Of a stretch of 64,000 nucleotides of DNA, positions 47,827 to 57,104 are shown piece by piece (position 1 is the stretch's first letter; each line of letters starts with the position of its first letter). The notes below the pieces were generated by a model, which saw only the letters and a list, made by a program, of their open reading frames with translations, did not search any database and was not told where the DNA came from. Origin of the DNA: Methanocaldococcus lauensis (lineage in GTDB: Archaea > AGJL01 > Methanococci > Methanococcales > Methanocaldococcaceae); NCBI RefSeq assembly GCF_902827225.1, contig NZ_LR792632.1, forward strand, positions 55,030 through 119,029. The letters run 5' to 3'. A program made the translations under genes and the position numbers.

Positions 47827-48369
47827 TTAAAGTTCTTGAACTTCTTTTATTGTCTCTAAGATTTTATTTAGAGCTCTTTTAGCATCTTCCTCACTCTTTA
47901 ATCCAGTAATAACAACCTTACCGCTACCAAAAATTAAGACAACAACTTTTGGGTCGTCTAACCTATAAACTAATCCAGGAAACTGTTCAGGCTCATACTC
48001 AGTACCTTCGACCATTAAGGCGATTTCATCTAAGTTTGGCTCAATTCCCAAGTCTGCAGTAGCAACCATATTTTGAACTTTGATTTCAGGATTTTCAATG
48101 ACATCGAATCCAGCATCTTTTAATTCCTTTATAATTTTTTTAATTGCAATCTCTGCCTCTTCTTTGCTCTTAGCCCCTGTACAGTTTATTTTTCCACTTC
48201 TGAATATTAACAACGCTACCTTTGGAACTGACAATCTACAAACCAACCCAGGAAATTGTTCTGGCTCATATTCAGCATTATCTAAAATCATTGCTACTTC
48301 TTCTAAATCAATATTATCTCCAATTTTTGTTGAAACTACAACATTTACTATCTTTATATCAGGCTCCAT
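47827..48369 (-). CDS. tbp: TATA-box binding protein
   Basis: TBP binds the TATA box and starts transcription complex assembly with TFB. The 180 residues hold the two direct repeats: IKIVNVVVSTKIG...AEYEPEQFPGLVCR and IKVQNMVATADLG...TEYEPEQFPGLVYR, with Phe residues used to kink DNA. AGGTGAAAAAAT precedes the ATG. It is on the same strand as hisH, which follows. Confidence 0.97.
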   Translation of the reverse strand: MEPDIKIVNVVVSTKIGDNIDLEEVAMILDNAEYEPEQFPGLVCRLSVPKVALLIFRSGKINCTGAKSKEEAEIAIKKIIKELKDAGFDVIENPEIKVQNMVATADLGIEPNLDEIALMVEGTEYEPEQFPGLVYRLDDPKVVVLIFGSGKVVITGLKSEEDAKRALNKILETIKEVQEL

Positions 48370-48518
48370 ATTTTTTCACCTTTTTAGTAGATAGCTTAAA
48401 TATTATAGTAAATATCCACATATATATAGATTATTTAAAAATACAAACATAATATTTATATATTTAAATTAATAAATATATTGTTAAAAAAATAAAAAAT
48501 AAAGATAGTTTAAGGAAT

Positions 48519-48827
48519 TTATCCGAATAAAGCGGCTAATCCAGCAACAGCTGCTCCAGTGTCTTCTTCTTTCTTTTCTTCTTTTTTCTCTTCTTCTTTT
48601 TTCTCCTCAGCAGCTGCAGTTGTTGCAGGTGCAGGAGCAGCTGCAACTGGCATAGCAGCGTTTGCTATAGCCTCTTCAATATCAACTCCTTCTAATCCAG
48701 CAACTAATGCCTTAACTCTTGCTTCATCAACTTCTACGCCTGCAGCAGTTAAAACTGCCTTAATAGCGTCTTCTGTTATCTCTTTTCCTGCACTGTGCAA
48801 TAGTAATGCCGCATAAATATATTCCAT
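48519..48827 (-). CDS. rpl12: Ribosomal protein L12 (P1-type)
   Basis: This 102-residue stalk protein has an N-terminal dimerisation domain ([17 protein letters not shown]), an Ala-rich hinge and a charged tail ending [12 protein letters not shown] that contacts elongation factors. It is the last gene of L1-L10-L12. A strong GGAGGTG binding site and its own promoter at the end of the L10 gene fit the need for several L12 copies per ribosome. Confidence 0.96.
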   Translation of the reverse strand: MEYIYAALLLHSAGKEITEDAIKAVLTAAGVEVDEARVKALVAGLEGVDIEEAIANAAMPVAAAPAPATTAAAEEKKEEEKKEEKKEEDTGAAVAGLAALFG

Positions 48828-48956
48828 ATTTTACACCTCCATTTTCATTCAATTTGTTTATATTAGATTTTGTTTTTATATTTGTTTAATTAGTATTGTG
48901 TTTTATCTCTACTACAAATATTATAATTAATTTGCAATTCACTATTTATTATTAAT

Positions 48957-48974
48957 TATTTATATTTTTCGGTT
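48957..48974 (-). promoter_or_regulatory. Internal promoter for rpl12
   Basis: On the minus strand, AACCGAAAAATATAAATA overlaps the L10 stop codon. It combines the ACCGAAA element with a TATA box, the shape used by tRNA and ribosomal promoters here. A start near 48935 gives a leader of about 110 nt before rpl12. Confidence 0.6.
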
Positions 48975-49989
48975 AGAATAATAAAGCCAATCCTGCGGCT
49001 CCTGTATCCTCTTCTTTCTTCTCTTCCTCTTTTTTCTCCTCTTCTTTTTCCTCTTCAGCTACTGGAGCAGCTGAAACTTCTACTGATGACAGTTTAGCTT
49101 TAATGTCTTCATCTAAAGCATCTTCAGGTAGTTTGGATGCCAATGCCAATGCTTGTGCTTGAGCCTTTGCCAATATATCTCCAGCAGTTTCTTTTGTTAT
49201 AAATGCTGTTTCAATTGCCAATGCCTTAGCATTAATAAATGCTTTCTGTATCAAGTATGGTAACACTTCTTTTGTAGGATATGCTATATTAAATGCTAAG
49301 TTAAATGCATTTTGGTAGGCAGTTTGAATATCTGCCAATAATTTTTCTTCATCTACTTTTAATACATCTGGAGTATATATAATTCCATCTTCATAAACTG
49401 CCAAAATGTTTAAACCAACTTTTATTGGTTTTATTCCTAATCTGTCCAATACTGCTGCTAATTTTGGTGAAACTACTTCTCCCTTTTTAACAACTACTTT
49501 GTCCTCTTTAATTACAATTTTACCTTTTTCAATAGCCGCTGGAATACCTACACTTTTGAGTTCTCCTAAGAATGGTCCTGGAGGCATTCCAGTAGAACCT
49601 TTCTCAACTTTAATGTCACATGGGGCAATTTGCCCTCCTTTTACAGGAGCAGGACTTTTGTTCTCTTCCAACATCTTATAAAGTTTAAATGGATTCATAT
49701 CTGTAACTAATATTGCCGCCCCTCTCTCTACATAGTTTGCCAATTCAGCTAACTTTGGATTATTCAATTCTTCAGATGCTTCTTTTAAGGCTCTTATGAT
49801 TAAGGTGTTTCTTGACATTCTCAATTTGACTTTATCTCTAATTTTGTCTCTAATTTCTTGTAATTGAGGGGCAGGGACATCCATCATATCTACTATAGCA
49901 ACTACTGGCTTACTTTTAATTAGCCCCTTTAGTGTTTTAACTTCCTCTATTTTCCACGGGGCTACGTGTGCTTTCACTTTTGTTTCCAT
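48973..49989 (-). CDS. rplP0: Ribosomal protein L10 (P0)
   Basis: P0 anchors the L12 dimers to 23S rRNA at the stalk base. The 338 residues have an rRNA-binding N-domain ([13 protein letters not shown]), an archaeal insertion and a C-terminal tail that repeats the L12 ending (GAAGLALLF) after an acidic run. I use ATG 49989, preceded by GGGGAT; GTG 50004 is longer. It follows rpl1 by 33 bases. Confidence 0.96.
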   Translation of the reverse strand: METKVKAHVAPWKIEEVKTLKGLIKSKPVVAIVDMMDVPAPQLQEIRDKIRDKVKLRMSRNTLIIRALKEASEELNNPKLAELANYVERGAAILVTDMNPFKLYKMLEENKSPAPVKGGQIAPCDIKVEKGSTGMPPGPFLGELKSVGIPAAIEKGKIVIKEDKVVVKKGEVVSPKLAAVLDRLGIKPIKVGLNILAVYEDGIIYTPDVLKVDEEKLLADIQTAYQNAFNLAFNIAYPTKEVLPYLIQKAFINAKALAIETAFITKETAGDILAKAQAQALALASKLPEDALDEDIKAKLSSVEVSAAPVAEEEKEEEKKEEEKKEEDTGAAGLALLF

Positions 49990-50022
49990 TTTTATCCCCT
50001 TCACTTTTATTATTTAGAGTTT

Positions 50023-50682
50023 TTATCTTTTCTTAGCTTTCTCTTTTTTAACTTTTACAGCTGGACCCATGGTTAATTTAACATAAGCATCTTTTAAGTG
50101 ATATAAACCTTTTTCATATTTCTTAGCTATAACGTTTAGAACTGCCTCTATATTATCAACTATTTGTTCATCAGTCATTTTTTCATTACCGACTAATACT
50201 TGGAAGTAAGGTTTATCTCTTGTGTTTATGACAACTGTTTTTTTCAATCTTTCAACTAATGGGGCTATGTTTGCGTTAGCAGGAACTGGTTTTGGCATTT
50301 TACCTCTTGGACCTAATATCATACCCATATATCTACCAATCAAAGGCATTAAATCGGCTTGAGCAATAAAGAAGTCGTGTGCCTTAGCAATTTTTCTTAA
50401 CTTCCTTTTGTCTTTACCTAACTCTTCAATTTCTTCTTTTCTAATAGCAGTTAATCCTAACTCTTCAGCCTGTTTAATTAAATCACCAGTTCCTATAACT
50501 GCTATCTTTGCCTCTTTACCTCTTCCATGAGGAAGCACCACTTCAGCCTTTATTCTGTTCTCTGGCTTCCTCATGTCAATTTCTTTTAATATTCCTATAA
50601 ATTCAAAGGACTGTGTGAAGTTTCTCGGCTTCGCGAGTTCGCGAGCCTCCTTCACCGCTTGCAACAGCGCTTCTCTGTCCAT
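50023..50682 (-). CDS. rpl1: Ribosomal protein L1
   Basis: L1 forms the mobile L1 stalk and represses its own mRNA in Methanococci. The 219 residues include [13 protein letters not shown] and [11 protein letters not shown] typical of L1. The first 20 codons are strikingly GC-rich against an AT-rich gene, because they carry the L1-binding hairpin. GGAGGAGTG precedes ATG 50682. It is the first gene of the L1-L10-L12 unit, about 190 nt downstream of the predicted transcript start. Confidence 0.96.
   Translation of the reverse strand: MDREALLQAVKEARELAKPRNFTQSFEFIGILKEIDMRKPENRIKAEVVLPHGRGKEAKIAVIGTGDLIKQAEELGLTAIRKEEIEELGKDKRKLRKIAKAHDFFIAQADLMPLIGRYMGMILGPRGKMPKPVPANANIAPLVERLKKTVVINTRDKPYFQVLVGNEKMTDEQIVDNIEAVLNVIAKKYEKGLYHLKDAYVKLTMGPAVKVKKEKAKKR
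50627..50647 (-). promoter_or_regulatory. L1 autoregulatory hairpin within the rpl1 coding start
   Basis: On the minus strand GGCTCGCG, loop AACT and CGCGAAGCC form an 8-bp stem with one bulged A, 36-56 nt after the first base of the start codon. In Methanococcus species L1 binds a 23S-like motif about 30 nt inside its own gene and blocks translation; this matches in place and GC-richness. Confidence 0.65.
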
Positions 50683-50890
50683 ATTTCACTCCTCCTTATA
50701 ACTTTATTGATGTTTAAGCTTGTTTAATTCTTGTTTAATTATTTAAATTTGATGAAAATCACCAATATTATATGACATCTTATATAAATATTTTACAGTT
50801 GAAATTACTTTACATTTAAGTTAAAAGAGAGAGATTCACTAAATTTCTAAGACAAAAATTAAAAATTTGTATATAGAAAATACTATACAC

Positions 50891-50910
50891 AGTATATAAA
50901 ATTTTCGGTA
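50891..50910 (-). promoter_or_regulatory. Promoter of the L1-L10-L12 operon
   Basis: On the minus strand TACCGAAAATTTTATATACT holds the TFB element and TATA box. The predicted start near 50870 leaves a leader of about 190 nt before rpl1, long enough for regulation. Confidence 0.7.
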
Positions 50911-50949
50911 TACTGGATTTGAAAAGAAAACATTGAAAATTTTAATAGA

Positions 50950-51258
50950 TTATTGTTTATTCATTTTTTCTTTTAATTCATTGAGTAAAGTATCGCACAT
51001 ATTTATAATATCTCTCAAACATTCTTTTAAAACTTCTATTGGATCTACACCATCTTCAGTTATTACAGTTATCTTTGGATTTGATATATATCTTCCAGTT
51101 TCTGGATGTAACAATGGATGGTCTATAGAGTATGAAGCCATCTTTACGCCTTCTTTTGTTAATAGAATATCTTTCAATAAATTTGGTAGAGAGTGATCTT
51201 CATTTATTAACTCAATTTCAACTAAATTATTCTTCCTTTCCAATATCTTTATCTCCAT
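50950..51258 (-). CDS. rpoL: DNA-directed RNA polymerase subunit L
   Basis: RpoL (RPB11 type) pairs with RpoD to assemble the polymerase platform. The 102 residues have the pattern EDHSLPNLLKDILL and a HPLLHPETGRYISNP loop, then a C-terminal helix. Its start overlaps the end of the upstream DUF2067 gene by 32 bases, so the two are translationally linked. Confidence 0.93.
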   Translation of the reverse strand: MEIKILERKNNLVEIELINEDHSLPNLLKDILLTKEGVKMASYSIDHPLLHPETGRYISNPKITVITEDGVDPIEVLKECLRDIINMCDTLLNELKEKMNKQ

Positions 51259-51853
51259 ATTCTCCCTCCAATAGAACTTTTTTAGCTAAGTTTATATCTT
51301 TGTTTAATACTATTCTACCATCTTCCTCTTCTCTAAGGAATTCTTTTTCTAAGGCCTCTTTAATTACCTCTTCAATAGGTTTGTTTTTTATAAAAGATAC
51401 TAAAACTACTAAATTTTTTACAGGTTTTGATCCAAGATTTGAAAATCTCAACTCTTGATAAAGTTCAAAGAGATTTTTTAGAATATCATTAAATTTATTA
51501 ATGTCAATGTCTGTTTTTATTGCATTTTCATCTTCTAAGTATATAACTCTATATCCTAAAGTCTTAAGAGTATCTATTATCAAATCTTTATTAACTGGAT
51601 ATTTAAGTTCTGATAAAACATATTTATATAAGCCTTCTTTGTCTTTTCTATACATTCTCTTTACTTTTTCTATTAAATTCACTATAGTCCTATAATTTTC
51701 ATTTAAGGAATCTTTATCAAATCCGAATACAAAGATCTTTACATGATTTCCTTTTGATTCTATTGTGCAATCAACCTTTAGCCTTGATAATCTTTCACAA
51801 AGATCTAAAAGTTCTTGGTCACTACTAACCTTAAATGAAATTATTTTTCTCAT
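51227..51853 (-). CDS. DUF2067 family protein
   Basis: A 208-residue archaeal protein starting MRKIISFKVSSDQELLDLCERLSR and fitting DUF2067, which has no known function. It has an RNA- or ligand-binding look with many alternating strands and helices. It overlaps rpoL, so a link to transcription is likely. ATG 51853 is divergent from tyrS, with a shared promoter gap of about 106 bases. Confidence 0.75.
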   Translation of the reverse strand: MRKIISFKVSSDQELLDLCERLSRLKVDCTIESKGNHVKIFVFGFDKDSLNENYRTIVNLIEKVKRMYRKDKEGLYKYVLSELKYPVNKDLIIDTLKTLGYRVIYLEDENAIKTDIDINKFNDILKNLFELYQELRFSNLGSKPVKNLVVLVSFIKNKPIEEVIKEALEKEFLREEEDGRIVLNKDINLAKKVLLEGEYGDKDIGKEE

Positions 51854-51959
51854 ATATTGTCACCAACGATGGAATAACATTTAATTAGTATAAAGTGTTT
51901 ATAAAATATAACTGCCTATATAATAAAGTTTTGCATTAGAATATTTTCTGGTGGTAATG

Positions 51960-52880
51960 ATGGATACATTCGAGATGATAAAGAAAAACACTTCTGAAAT
52001 AGTTAGTGAAGAAGAACTTAAAGAAGTTTTAAATAAAACATATAAGAAGGCATACATTGGATTTGAACCAAGTGGTAAAATACATTTAGGACATTACTTA
52101 CAAATTAAAAAGATGATTGACTTACAAAATGCTGGATTTGATATTATAATATTATTGGCTGATTTGCATGCCTATCTAAATCAAAAAGGAGAGTTAGATG
52201 AGATTAGAGAAATAGGAGAATACAACAAGAAAGTTTTTGAGGCTATGGGTTTAAAGGCTAAATATATTTATGGTAGTGAGTTTCAATTAGAGAAAGATTA
52301 TACACTAAATGTATATAAATTAGCCCTAAAAACAACTTTAAAAAGAGCAAGAAGAAGTATGGAACTTATAGCGAGGGAAGATGAAAATCCAAAGGTTGCT
52401 GAAGTTATTTATCCAATAATGCAAGTTAATGATATTTATTACTTGGATGTAGATGTTGCAGTAGGAGGAATGGAGCAGAGAAAAATCCATATGTTAGCAA
52501 GAGAATTGTTGCCTAAAAAAGTAGTTTGTATTCATAATCCTGTTTTAACTGGATTAGATGGAGAAGGTAAGATGAGTTCTTCAAAAGGAAACTTTATTGC
52601 TGTTGATGATTCTCCAGAAGAGATTAGAGAAAAAATTAGAAAAGCATACTGTCCTGCTGGAGTTGTTGAAAAAAATCCAATAATGGAGATAGCCAAATAT
52701 TTCCTTGAATATCCTTTAACTATAAAGAGACCAGAAAAATTTGGAGGAGATATAACTGTAAATAGTTATGAAGAATTAGAAGAGTTATTTATAAGTAAAA
52801 AATTACATCCAATGGATTTAAAAAATGCTGTAGCTGAGGAACTTATAAAGATTTTAGAGTCAATTAGAAAAAAGCTATAG
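51960..52880 (+). CDS. tyrS: Tyrosyl-tRNA synthetase
   Basis: A class I synthetase of 306 residues that charges tRNA-Tyr. It has [15 protein letters not shown] near 34-48 (HIGH-type motif GHY) and KMSSSKGNF near 204-212 (KMSKS-type). It lacks the C-terminal S4 domain of bacterial TyrRS, as in archaea. I use ATG 51960, preceded by GGTGGTA; GTG 51951 is a longer option. Confidence 0.96.
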   Translation: MDTFEMIKKNTSEIVSEEELKEVLNKTYKKAYIGFEPSGKIHLGHYLQIKKMIDLQNAGFDIIILLADLHAYLNQKGELDEIREIGEYNKKVFEAMGLKAKYIYGSEFQLEKDYTLNVYKLALKTTLKRARRSMELIAREDENPKVAEVIYPIMQVNDIYYLDVDVAVGGMEQRKIHMLARELLPKKVVCIHNPVLTGLDGEGKMSSSKGNFIAVDDSPEEIREKIRKAYCPAGVVEKNPIMEIAKYFLEYPLTIKRPEKFGGDITVNSYEELEELFISKKLHPMDLKNAVAEELIKILESIRKKL

Positions 52881-52881
52881 G

Positions 52882-53271
52882 TTAGACAATTATTATATCA
52901 CTTAATTTTCTCTTATTCTCTTCTTTTTTATGATCCTCTAATGAAATTGGTTTAGAATCTGCTATTATGATGTTATCATTTTTTCTATCATTAGTTTTTT
53001 TAGTAATTTTATTAAGATTTTGCATCATATTATAATTTTGTTTTTTGATATCCTTTTTATCCTTATTATTTTTTGGATGAGGGAGAGTTTTATATCTAAT
53101 TTTAACAATAATCTCTCCTTCTCCTTCATCTTTATCAAATGGTAGATTTATTTTAGCAGTATCTTTAGATAAAACTTCCAATGAAACATTTTTATCCCCT
53201 AAATAAATATCAACATAGGAAATTAAAACGCTTTCTGGATTTTGTATTGAGAGAGTTATTTTCTCCTCCAT
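52882..53271 (-). CDS. Uncharacterised charged protein
   Basis: A 129-residue protein with an N-terminal beta-rich part (about 1-65) and a lysine- and asparagine-rich, probably disordered, middle. No family is recognised. It ends 1 base from the tyrS stop (convergent) and follows cbiT by 7 bases on the same strand, so it may be co-transcribed with cbiT. Confidence 0.6.
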   Translation of the reverse strand: MEEKITLSIQNPESVLISYVDIYLGDKNVSLEVLSKDTAKINLPFDKDEGEGEIIVKIRYKTLPHPKNNKDKKDIKKQNYNMMQNLNKITKKTNDRKNDNIIIADSKPISLEDHKKEENKRKLSDIIIV

Positions 53272-53278
53272 ACTTTAT

Positions 53279-53821
53279 CTACCTGACAGCTTTTATTATG
53301 ATTATTGGATTTTTTGCTAAAAACATGTGTCCAGATGGAATTTTTTTGCTATAAGAAATGAAAACATTAACAGCTTCAACATTATAGCCCTTATTTTCTA
53401 ATTCGTTCATTATTTTAACTGCATTCTCTAAAACAATTGTATTGGCGACAATATGATTAATATTTTTTTTATCTAAAATTTCAATTATCTTTTCAATATT
53501 TTTAGTTCCTCCTATAAAAGCTTTGTTAAACTCTAATTTTTCCAAAACTTCCTCTGCCCTACCTTTTATAACTTCACAGTTTTTAATATTAAATTTGGCT
53601 AAATTTTGTTTAGTTAATTCAATAGCATCATCTACATAATCTATTGCATATACAAACTTACATCTTTTAGCCATCTCAACTGTCATTCCTCCACTTCCAC
53701 AGCCAATATCAACAACAACATCATCTTTATTTAAATTTAATTTCCCAATGCTTACAGCCCTAATTTCTTCTTTTGTTATTGGAACTTTATCTTTTCTTAT
53801 AAATTCACTGTCTGGAATCAT
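53279..53821 (-). CDS. cbiT: Cobalt-precorrin-7 C15-methyltransferase (decarboxylating)
   Basis: CbiT methylates and decarboxylates the corrin ring in anaerobic cobalamin synthesis. The 180 residues begin IPDSEFIRKDKVPITKEEIRA, then DIGCGSGGMTVEMA as the SAM-binding loop near 38-51 and AIDYVDDA near 59-66. The opening block separates CbiT from general methyltransferases. The ATG at 53821 has GGTGACATTATT upstream. Confidence 0.88.
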   Translation of the reverse strand: MIPDSEFIRKDKVPITKEEIRAVSIGKLNLNKDDVVVDIGCGSGGMTVEMAKRCKFVYAIDYVDDAIELTKQNLAKFNIKNCEVIKGRAEEVLEKLEFNKAFIGGTKNIEKIIEILDKKNINHIVANTIVLENAVKIMNELENKGYNVEAVNVFISYSKKIPSGHMFLAKNPIIIIKAVR

Positions 53822-53916
53822 AATAATGTCACCAATTTTAGTAAGTATATTAAGTAGGTAATAACATAATTGAATTTGAAGATTTAATAATTAAAAAATT
53901 GCAATAGGGGGAAGTT

Positions 53917-54939
53917 ATGAACTATTCAATTAGACTATTTAAAGTTATGGGAATTCCAATAGAATTGCATATAACATTTATCTTGTTTTTGATAATTATA
54001 ATTGGGCTATCTGTGATTAATAAAAATATATTTTGGGCTATTTTATTCATTTTATTGTTTGTCTCTGTCGTTTTACATGAATTAGGGCATAGTTATGTGG
54101 CTAAAAAGTATGGGGTTAAAATTGAGAAAATTTTACTTCTACCAATTGGCGGAGTAGCGATGATGGACAAAATTCCAAGAGAAGGAGAGCTAAAGATAGG
54201 ATTGGCTGGACCAATAGTTAGCTTTATCATTGGAATCTCTTTGTTAATTATATCTCAATTTTTTGATATAAATATAGGTGGTTATCCTTTAATATATACA
54301 GTTGGATTATTAAATTTAATGCTTGGTAGTTTTAACTTAATTCCTGCCTTTCCTATGGATGGAGGTAGAGTTTTAAGGGCTATATTATCAAAAAAATATG
54401 GCTATTTAAAATCTACAAAAATAGCGGCAAATATTGGAAAAAGTTTAGCTTTGGCTATGTTAATTTTTGGGCTACTATCAATGAATATTATATTAATTTT
54501 AGTGAGTTTGTTTGTGTATTTTGGTGCTGAACAAGAGAGTAGAATGGTGGAAGTTGAAACAATCTTTAAAAATATTAGGGCAAAAGACATTATGACCCCA
54601 AATCCAGTATGCGTAGATCCAAATATGAGCATTGAAGAATTTTTAAATTTTATGCTCAAACACAAATATTTTGGATATCCAGTAGTTGAAAATGGAAAAT
54701 TAATTGGTTGTATAGGGATAAGTAATATACACAGTAAAGAAGGGACTGTAAGAGATTATATGGAAAAACCAGTAATAGTTGATGAAAATACTGATATAAC
54801 TGACATTTTAAAAAAGATGGTTTATGCTGATAGGGTTTTTGTTGTAGATGAAAATAACAAATTAAAAGGGATAATATCAAAAACAGACATATTGAGAGCT
54901 ATGAATATATTGGAATTAAAAGAGGAATTAGAACATTAA
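53917..54939 (+). CDS. Site-2 protease family membrane metalloprotease with CBS domains
   Basis: The 340-residue intramembrane zinc protease has HELGH near 54-58 inside a helix and NLIPAFPMDGGRVLRA near 141-156, which supplies the third ligand. Two CBS domains follow (about 222-335; AKDIMTPNPVCVD and VRDYMEKPVIVD). M. jannaschii MJ0392, whose membrane core structure is known, has this layout. The substrate is unknown and CBS domains may sense nucleotides. Confidence 0.92.
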   Translation: MNYSIRLFKVMGIPIELHITFILFLIIIIGLSVINKNIFWAILFILLFVSVVLHELGHSYVAKKYGVKIEKILLLPIGGVAMMDKIPREGELKIGLAGPIVSFIIGISLLIISQFFDINIGGYPLIYTVGLLNLMLGSFNLIPAFPMDGGRVLRAILSKKYGYLKSTKIAANIGKSLALAMLIFGLLSMNIILILVSLFVYFGAEQESRMVEVETIFKNIRAKDIMTPNPVCVDPNMSIEEFLNFMLKHKYFGYPVVENGKLIGCIGISNIHSKEGTVRDYMEKPVIVDENTDITDILKKMVYADRVFVVDENNKLKGIISKTDILRAMNILELKEELEH

Positions 54940-54947
54940 ATTAAATT

Positions 54948-55130
54948 TTATTCTTTCTTTTGAGGCTGTTTCCATTCCATATATCCACATCTTCCACAGG
55001 AGTATCTGTTTAAGTGCTCAGCCATAAAAACTCCCGGCCCACATCTTGGGCAAAACTTCTTTAATCTAACAACTTTATCTCCTTCAATTTTGTAATATTT
55101 GTATTTTGCTGTTTTTTTACCTTTTGTCAT
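54948..55130 (-). CDS. rps27ae: Ribosomal protein S27ae
   Basis: A 60-residue zinc protein with CPRCGPG and CGRCGY, the C4 ribbon of S27ae. It lacks the ubiquitin fusion of the eukaryotic form. Its start directly abuts the stop of S24e, so the pair is co-translated. Confidence 0.95.
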   Translation of the reverse strand: MTKGKKTAKYKYYKIEGDKVVRLKKFCPRCGPGVFMAEHLNRYSCGRCGYMEWKQPQKKE

Positions 55131-55442
55131 TTATTCTCCCCCCTCAGCAGTTGTTTCCTCTTCTTCATCAATTTTATTCTTTCTTAAAATGTGTTCTCTT
55201 TCAATTAACTTTAACATTTCCTCATTGTCATATAATTTAGCATAACCTCTAACTCTCTGCATTCCAGATTCTCCAACAATTTTTTCAACGATTAATAAAT
55301 CCTTATTTGCGTTTAAGATTGCCGCAAGTTTTAATTTAACATCTTTGAATGTAGGTGTTGCTCCTTCATAATCTACAATAAATCTGTATTCTTTTCTCTT
55401 TAATAATGGGTTATACCTTTCTGACAATATCTTTATCTCCAT
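55131..55442 (-). CDS. rps24e: Ribosomal protein S24e
   Basis: The 103-residue protein starts MEIKILSERYNPLLKRKEYRF, then VKLKLAAILNANKDLLIV and YAKLYD, the S24e pattern. The acidic C-terminal tail EEEETTAEGGE is extra. It precedes S27ae, the common archaeal order, and lies downstream of the dephospho-CoA kinase, spt4 and rpoE genes on the same strand. Confidence 0.95.
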   Translation of the reverse strand: MEIKILSERYNPLLKRKEYRFIVDYEGATPTFKDVKLKLAAILNANKDLLIVEKIVGESGMQRVRGYAKLYDNEEMLKLIEREHILRKNKIDEEEETTAEGGE

Positions 55443-55507
55443 ACTTTATCCCTCTTTATAATTTTTTAAATTTTTATTAGCTTTTTGTTTTTGTTAATAT
55501 TAAATTT

Positions 55508-55984
55508 TTATATTTTTATAAATTGTTTTAATAAATTTTCAATTTCTTTTTTTATTTTTTCATTTATTTTTATAACAACCATTCCTTTATTTGGCAATCC
55601 ATATAAAACATAAGTACCAATTGGGAAGTATTTGATAACAATTAGAGCGAGCAAATCTTCTTCTCCATCTACCAATAGAGCGATGTCTTTATCATTTATG
55701 GTAGAGAGGTATTTAATACTTTCTATTGCCTCATCAGATATACAACCAGGAGGATTTTTTATCTTAATAATTTTTTTAAAATTGTGATTTATTTTTATAG
55801 GGATTGTTCTTTGAGTTTTTAAATCAAAAATGGATAATTTAGGAATTATGTTGTTTTCAATTACTGTTTTAGTTACTATATCTCCAACAGTTACTATATC
55901 ACCATCTATATTTGGTAATGTTTTATATACTTTTCCAAAGGGTTTTTTTAATTTTTCTCTTAAATTTTCTGGGAGTATTAACAT
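55508..55984 (-). CDS. GTP-dependent dephospho-CoA kinase (DUF359)
   Basis: This archaeal enzyme, unrelated to CoaE, phosphorylates dephospho-CoA with GTP. The 158 residues contain TVGDIVTKTVIE near 49-60 and VDGEEDLLAL near 113-122, with acidic residues that are typical of DUF359. The start overlaps no gene but lies 7 bases after spt4, whose tail holds GGAG as a binding site. Confidence 0.82.
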   Translation of the reverse strand: MLILPENLREKLKKPFGKVYKTLPNIDGDIVTVGDIVTKTVIENNIIPKLSIFDLKTQRTIPIKINHNFKKIIKIKNPPGCISDEAIESIKYLSTINDKDIALLVDGEEDLLALIVIKYFPIGTYVLYGLPNKGMVVIKINEKIKKEIENLLKQFIKI

Positions 55985-55991
55985 GCTTAAT

Positions 55992-56171
55992 CTACTCCTT
56001 TACACTTAATGCATATTTACCTTTAATTTTAATATTTGCCTTCTTAGCAATTTCTGATTTTTCTGGATTTAAAACAATCAATAACCCAATCCAATTTTCG
56101 CTTGTTGGAGAGTGACATATAGGGCATATTTCGTCGTTAGTTAAATATTTACATTTTAAGCAGGCTCTCAT
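55992..56171 (-). CDS. spt4: Transcription elongation factor Spt4 (RpoE'')
   Basis: A 59-residue zinc protein: CLKC (4-7) and CPIC (17-20) bind zinc, and SENWIGLLIVLNPEKSEIAK is the Spt5-binding strand and helix region. Spt4 joins Spt5 to raise polymerase processivity. ATG 56171 has GGTGAGGTT before it. It lies between rpoE and the dephospho-CoA kinase gene with 16 and 7 base gaps. Confidence 0.93.
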   Translation of the reverse strand: MRACLKCKYLTNDEICPICHSPTSENWIGLLIVLNPEKSEIAKKANIKIKGKYALSVKE

Positions 56172-56187
56172 AACCTCACCTTTTTAG

Positions 56188-56757
56188 TTATTCTTCTTCC
56201 TCTTTTTTATTTTTCTTTTTTTCTTCTTCAATCCACTCTAATTTTCCAAGATATGGCTGTCTCATCGTTAAAGCTATTTTACTTCCTCTCTTTCTTTCAG
56301 CTTTTAAACTAATAGCGACAATTCTTGCTCTAACATAATCACCAATTTCTAAAACTTTTCCAGTCTCTTTTCCAATAATCGCCTCTCTCTTAGGGTCATA
56401 TGATACATAATCATCCATAATTTGCGAGATGTGTATTAATCCATCCAAAGGCCCTAACCTTACAAAGCTTCCAAATTCTACGACATCTACTATTTCTCCT
56501 TCAATAAGTTCATACATTTCTGGAACATAAACAAGAGTTTCAAATACAACTGGGTGATAGGCTGAACCATCACCATGAACTACTTTTCCATCTCCTATCT
56601 CTTTTACATCAACTATTGACAAAATAAAACCTACATCTTTATCTAATCTTCCTTCATATTTTTCTATAAGAATTTTCTTTATGGTTTCTTTTAAATCATT
56701 TCCAAACTCTTCTGGGGGAACTCTAACAACATCAGCAATTTCTAATATTTTATACAT
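56188..56757 (-). CDS. rpoE1: DNA-directed RNA polymerase subunit E' (Rpo7/RPB7)
   Basis: This 189-residue stalk subunit has the N-terminal RPB7 barrel ([18 protein letters not shown]) and an S1 domain ([20 protein letters not shown]) that holds nascent RNA. I use ATG 56757, which gives the MYKIL start known for the family; GTG 56769 would add four residues. The basic tail is short. It is the first gene of rpoE-spt4-dephospho-CoA kinase. Confidence 0.95.
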   Translation of the reverse strand: MYKILEIADVVRVPPEEFGNDLKETIKKILIEKYEGRLDKDVGFILSIVDVKEIGDGKVVHGDGSAYHPVVFETLVYVPEMYELIEGEIVDVVEFGSFVRLGPLDGLIHISQIMDDYVSYDPKREAIIGKETGKVLEIGDYVRARIVAISLKAERKRGSKIALTMRQPYLGKLEWIEEEKKKNKKEEEE

Positions 56758-57104
56758 AATTAAATTCACCTCTTATTTTGAGTTTATTTTGTTAAATATA
56801 GAAGTAAATAAAAATATAATTAGAAGATATTAAAAATAAAAAGCAAATTATCTCAAAAATAAGACTTAGAAAAAATAATATTGATAATACTTTTATTACG
56901 AAGTTGTATTTATAATTAACCATAGCTATTCATAATGGGTTGTATTTATGTTTATTATGTTTATATTCTTAACGAAACTATTTTAAAATGAATATTTAAA
57001 ACTAACCTAAAAGAATTTATTAATTTTAAATAGTATAAACAAAGTTTTTATATTATTTGGACACAAAGTTTGTCTTTCAATAACAAAAAATTTTGGGGAT
57101 AGCG
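56758..57104. other. AT-rich divergent intergenic region between rpoE and wecC
   Basis: No gene is visible in these 347 bases. They hold TATA-like tracts on both sides: minus-strand signals near rpoE and AAAGTTTTTATATTATT near 57044-57060 that probably serves wecC. The word GTTGTATTTAT occurs twice (near 56905 and 56941) and may be chance. Confidence 0.45.

Noticed and set aside
48559..48816. Ser/Ala-rich open frame opposite rpl12
   Set aside because: It mirrors the Ala/Glu/Lys-rich L12 hinge and has no binding site.
50627..50682. GC-rich start of rpl1 as a sign of horizontal transfer
   Set aside because: The rest of the gene is normal and the position matches the known L1-binding site, which explains the composition.
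56900..56955. Repeated GTTGTATTTAT words upstream of wecC
   Set aside because: Two imperfect copies in an AT-rich gap are too weak to call an operator.
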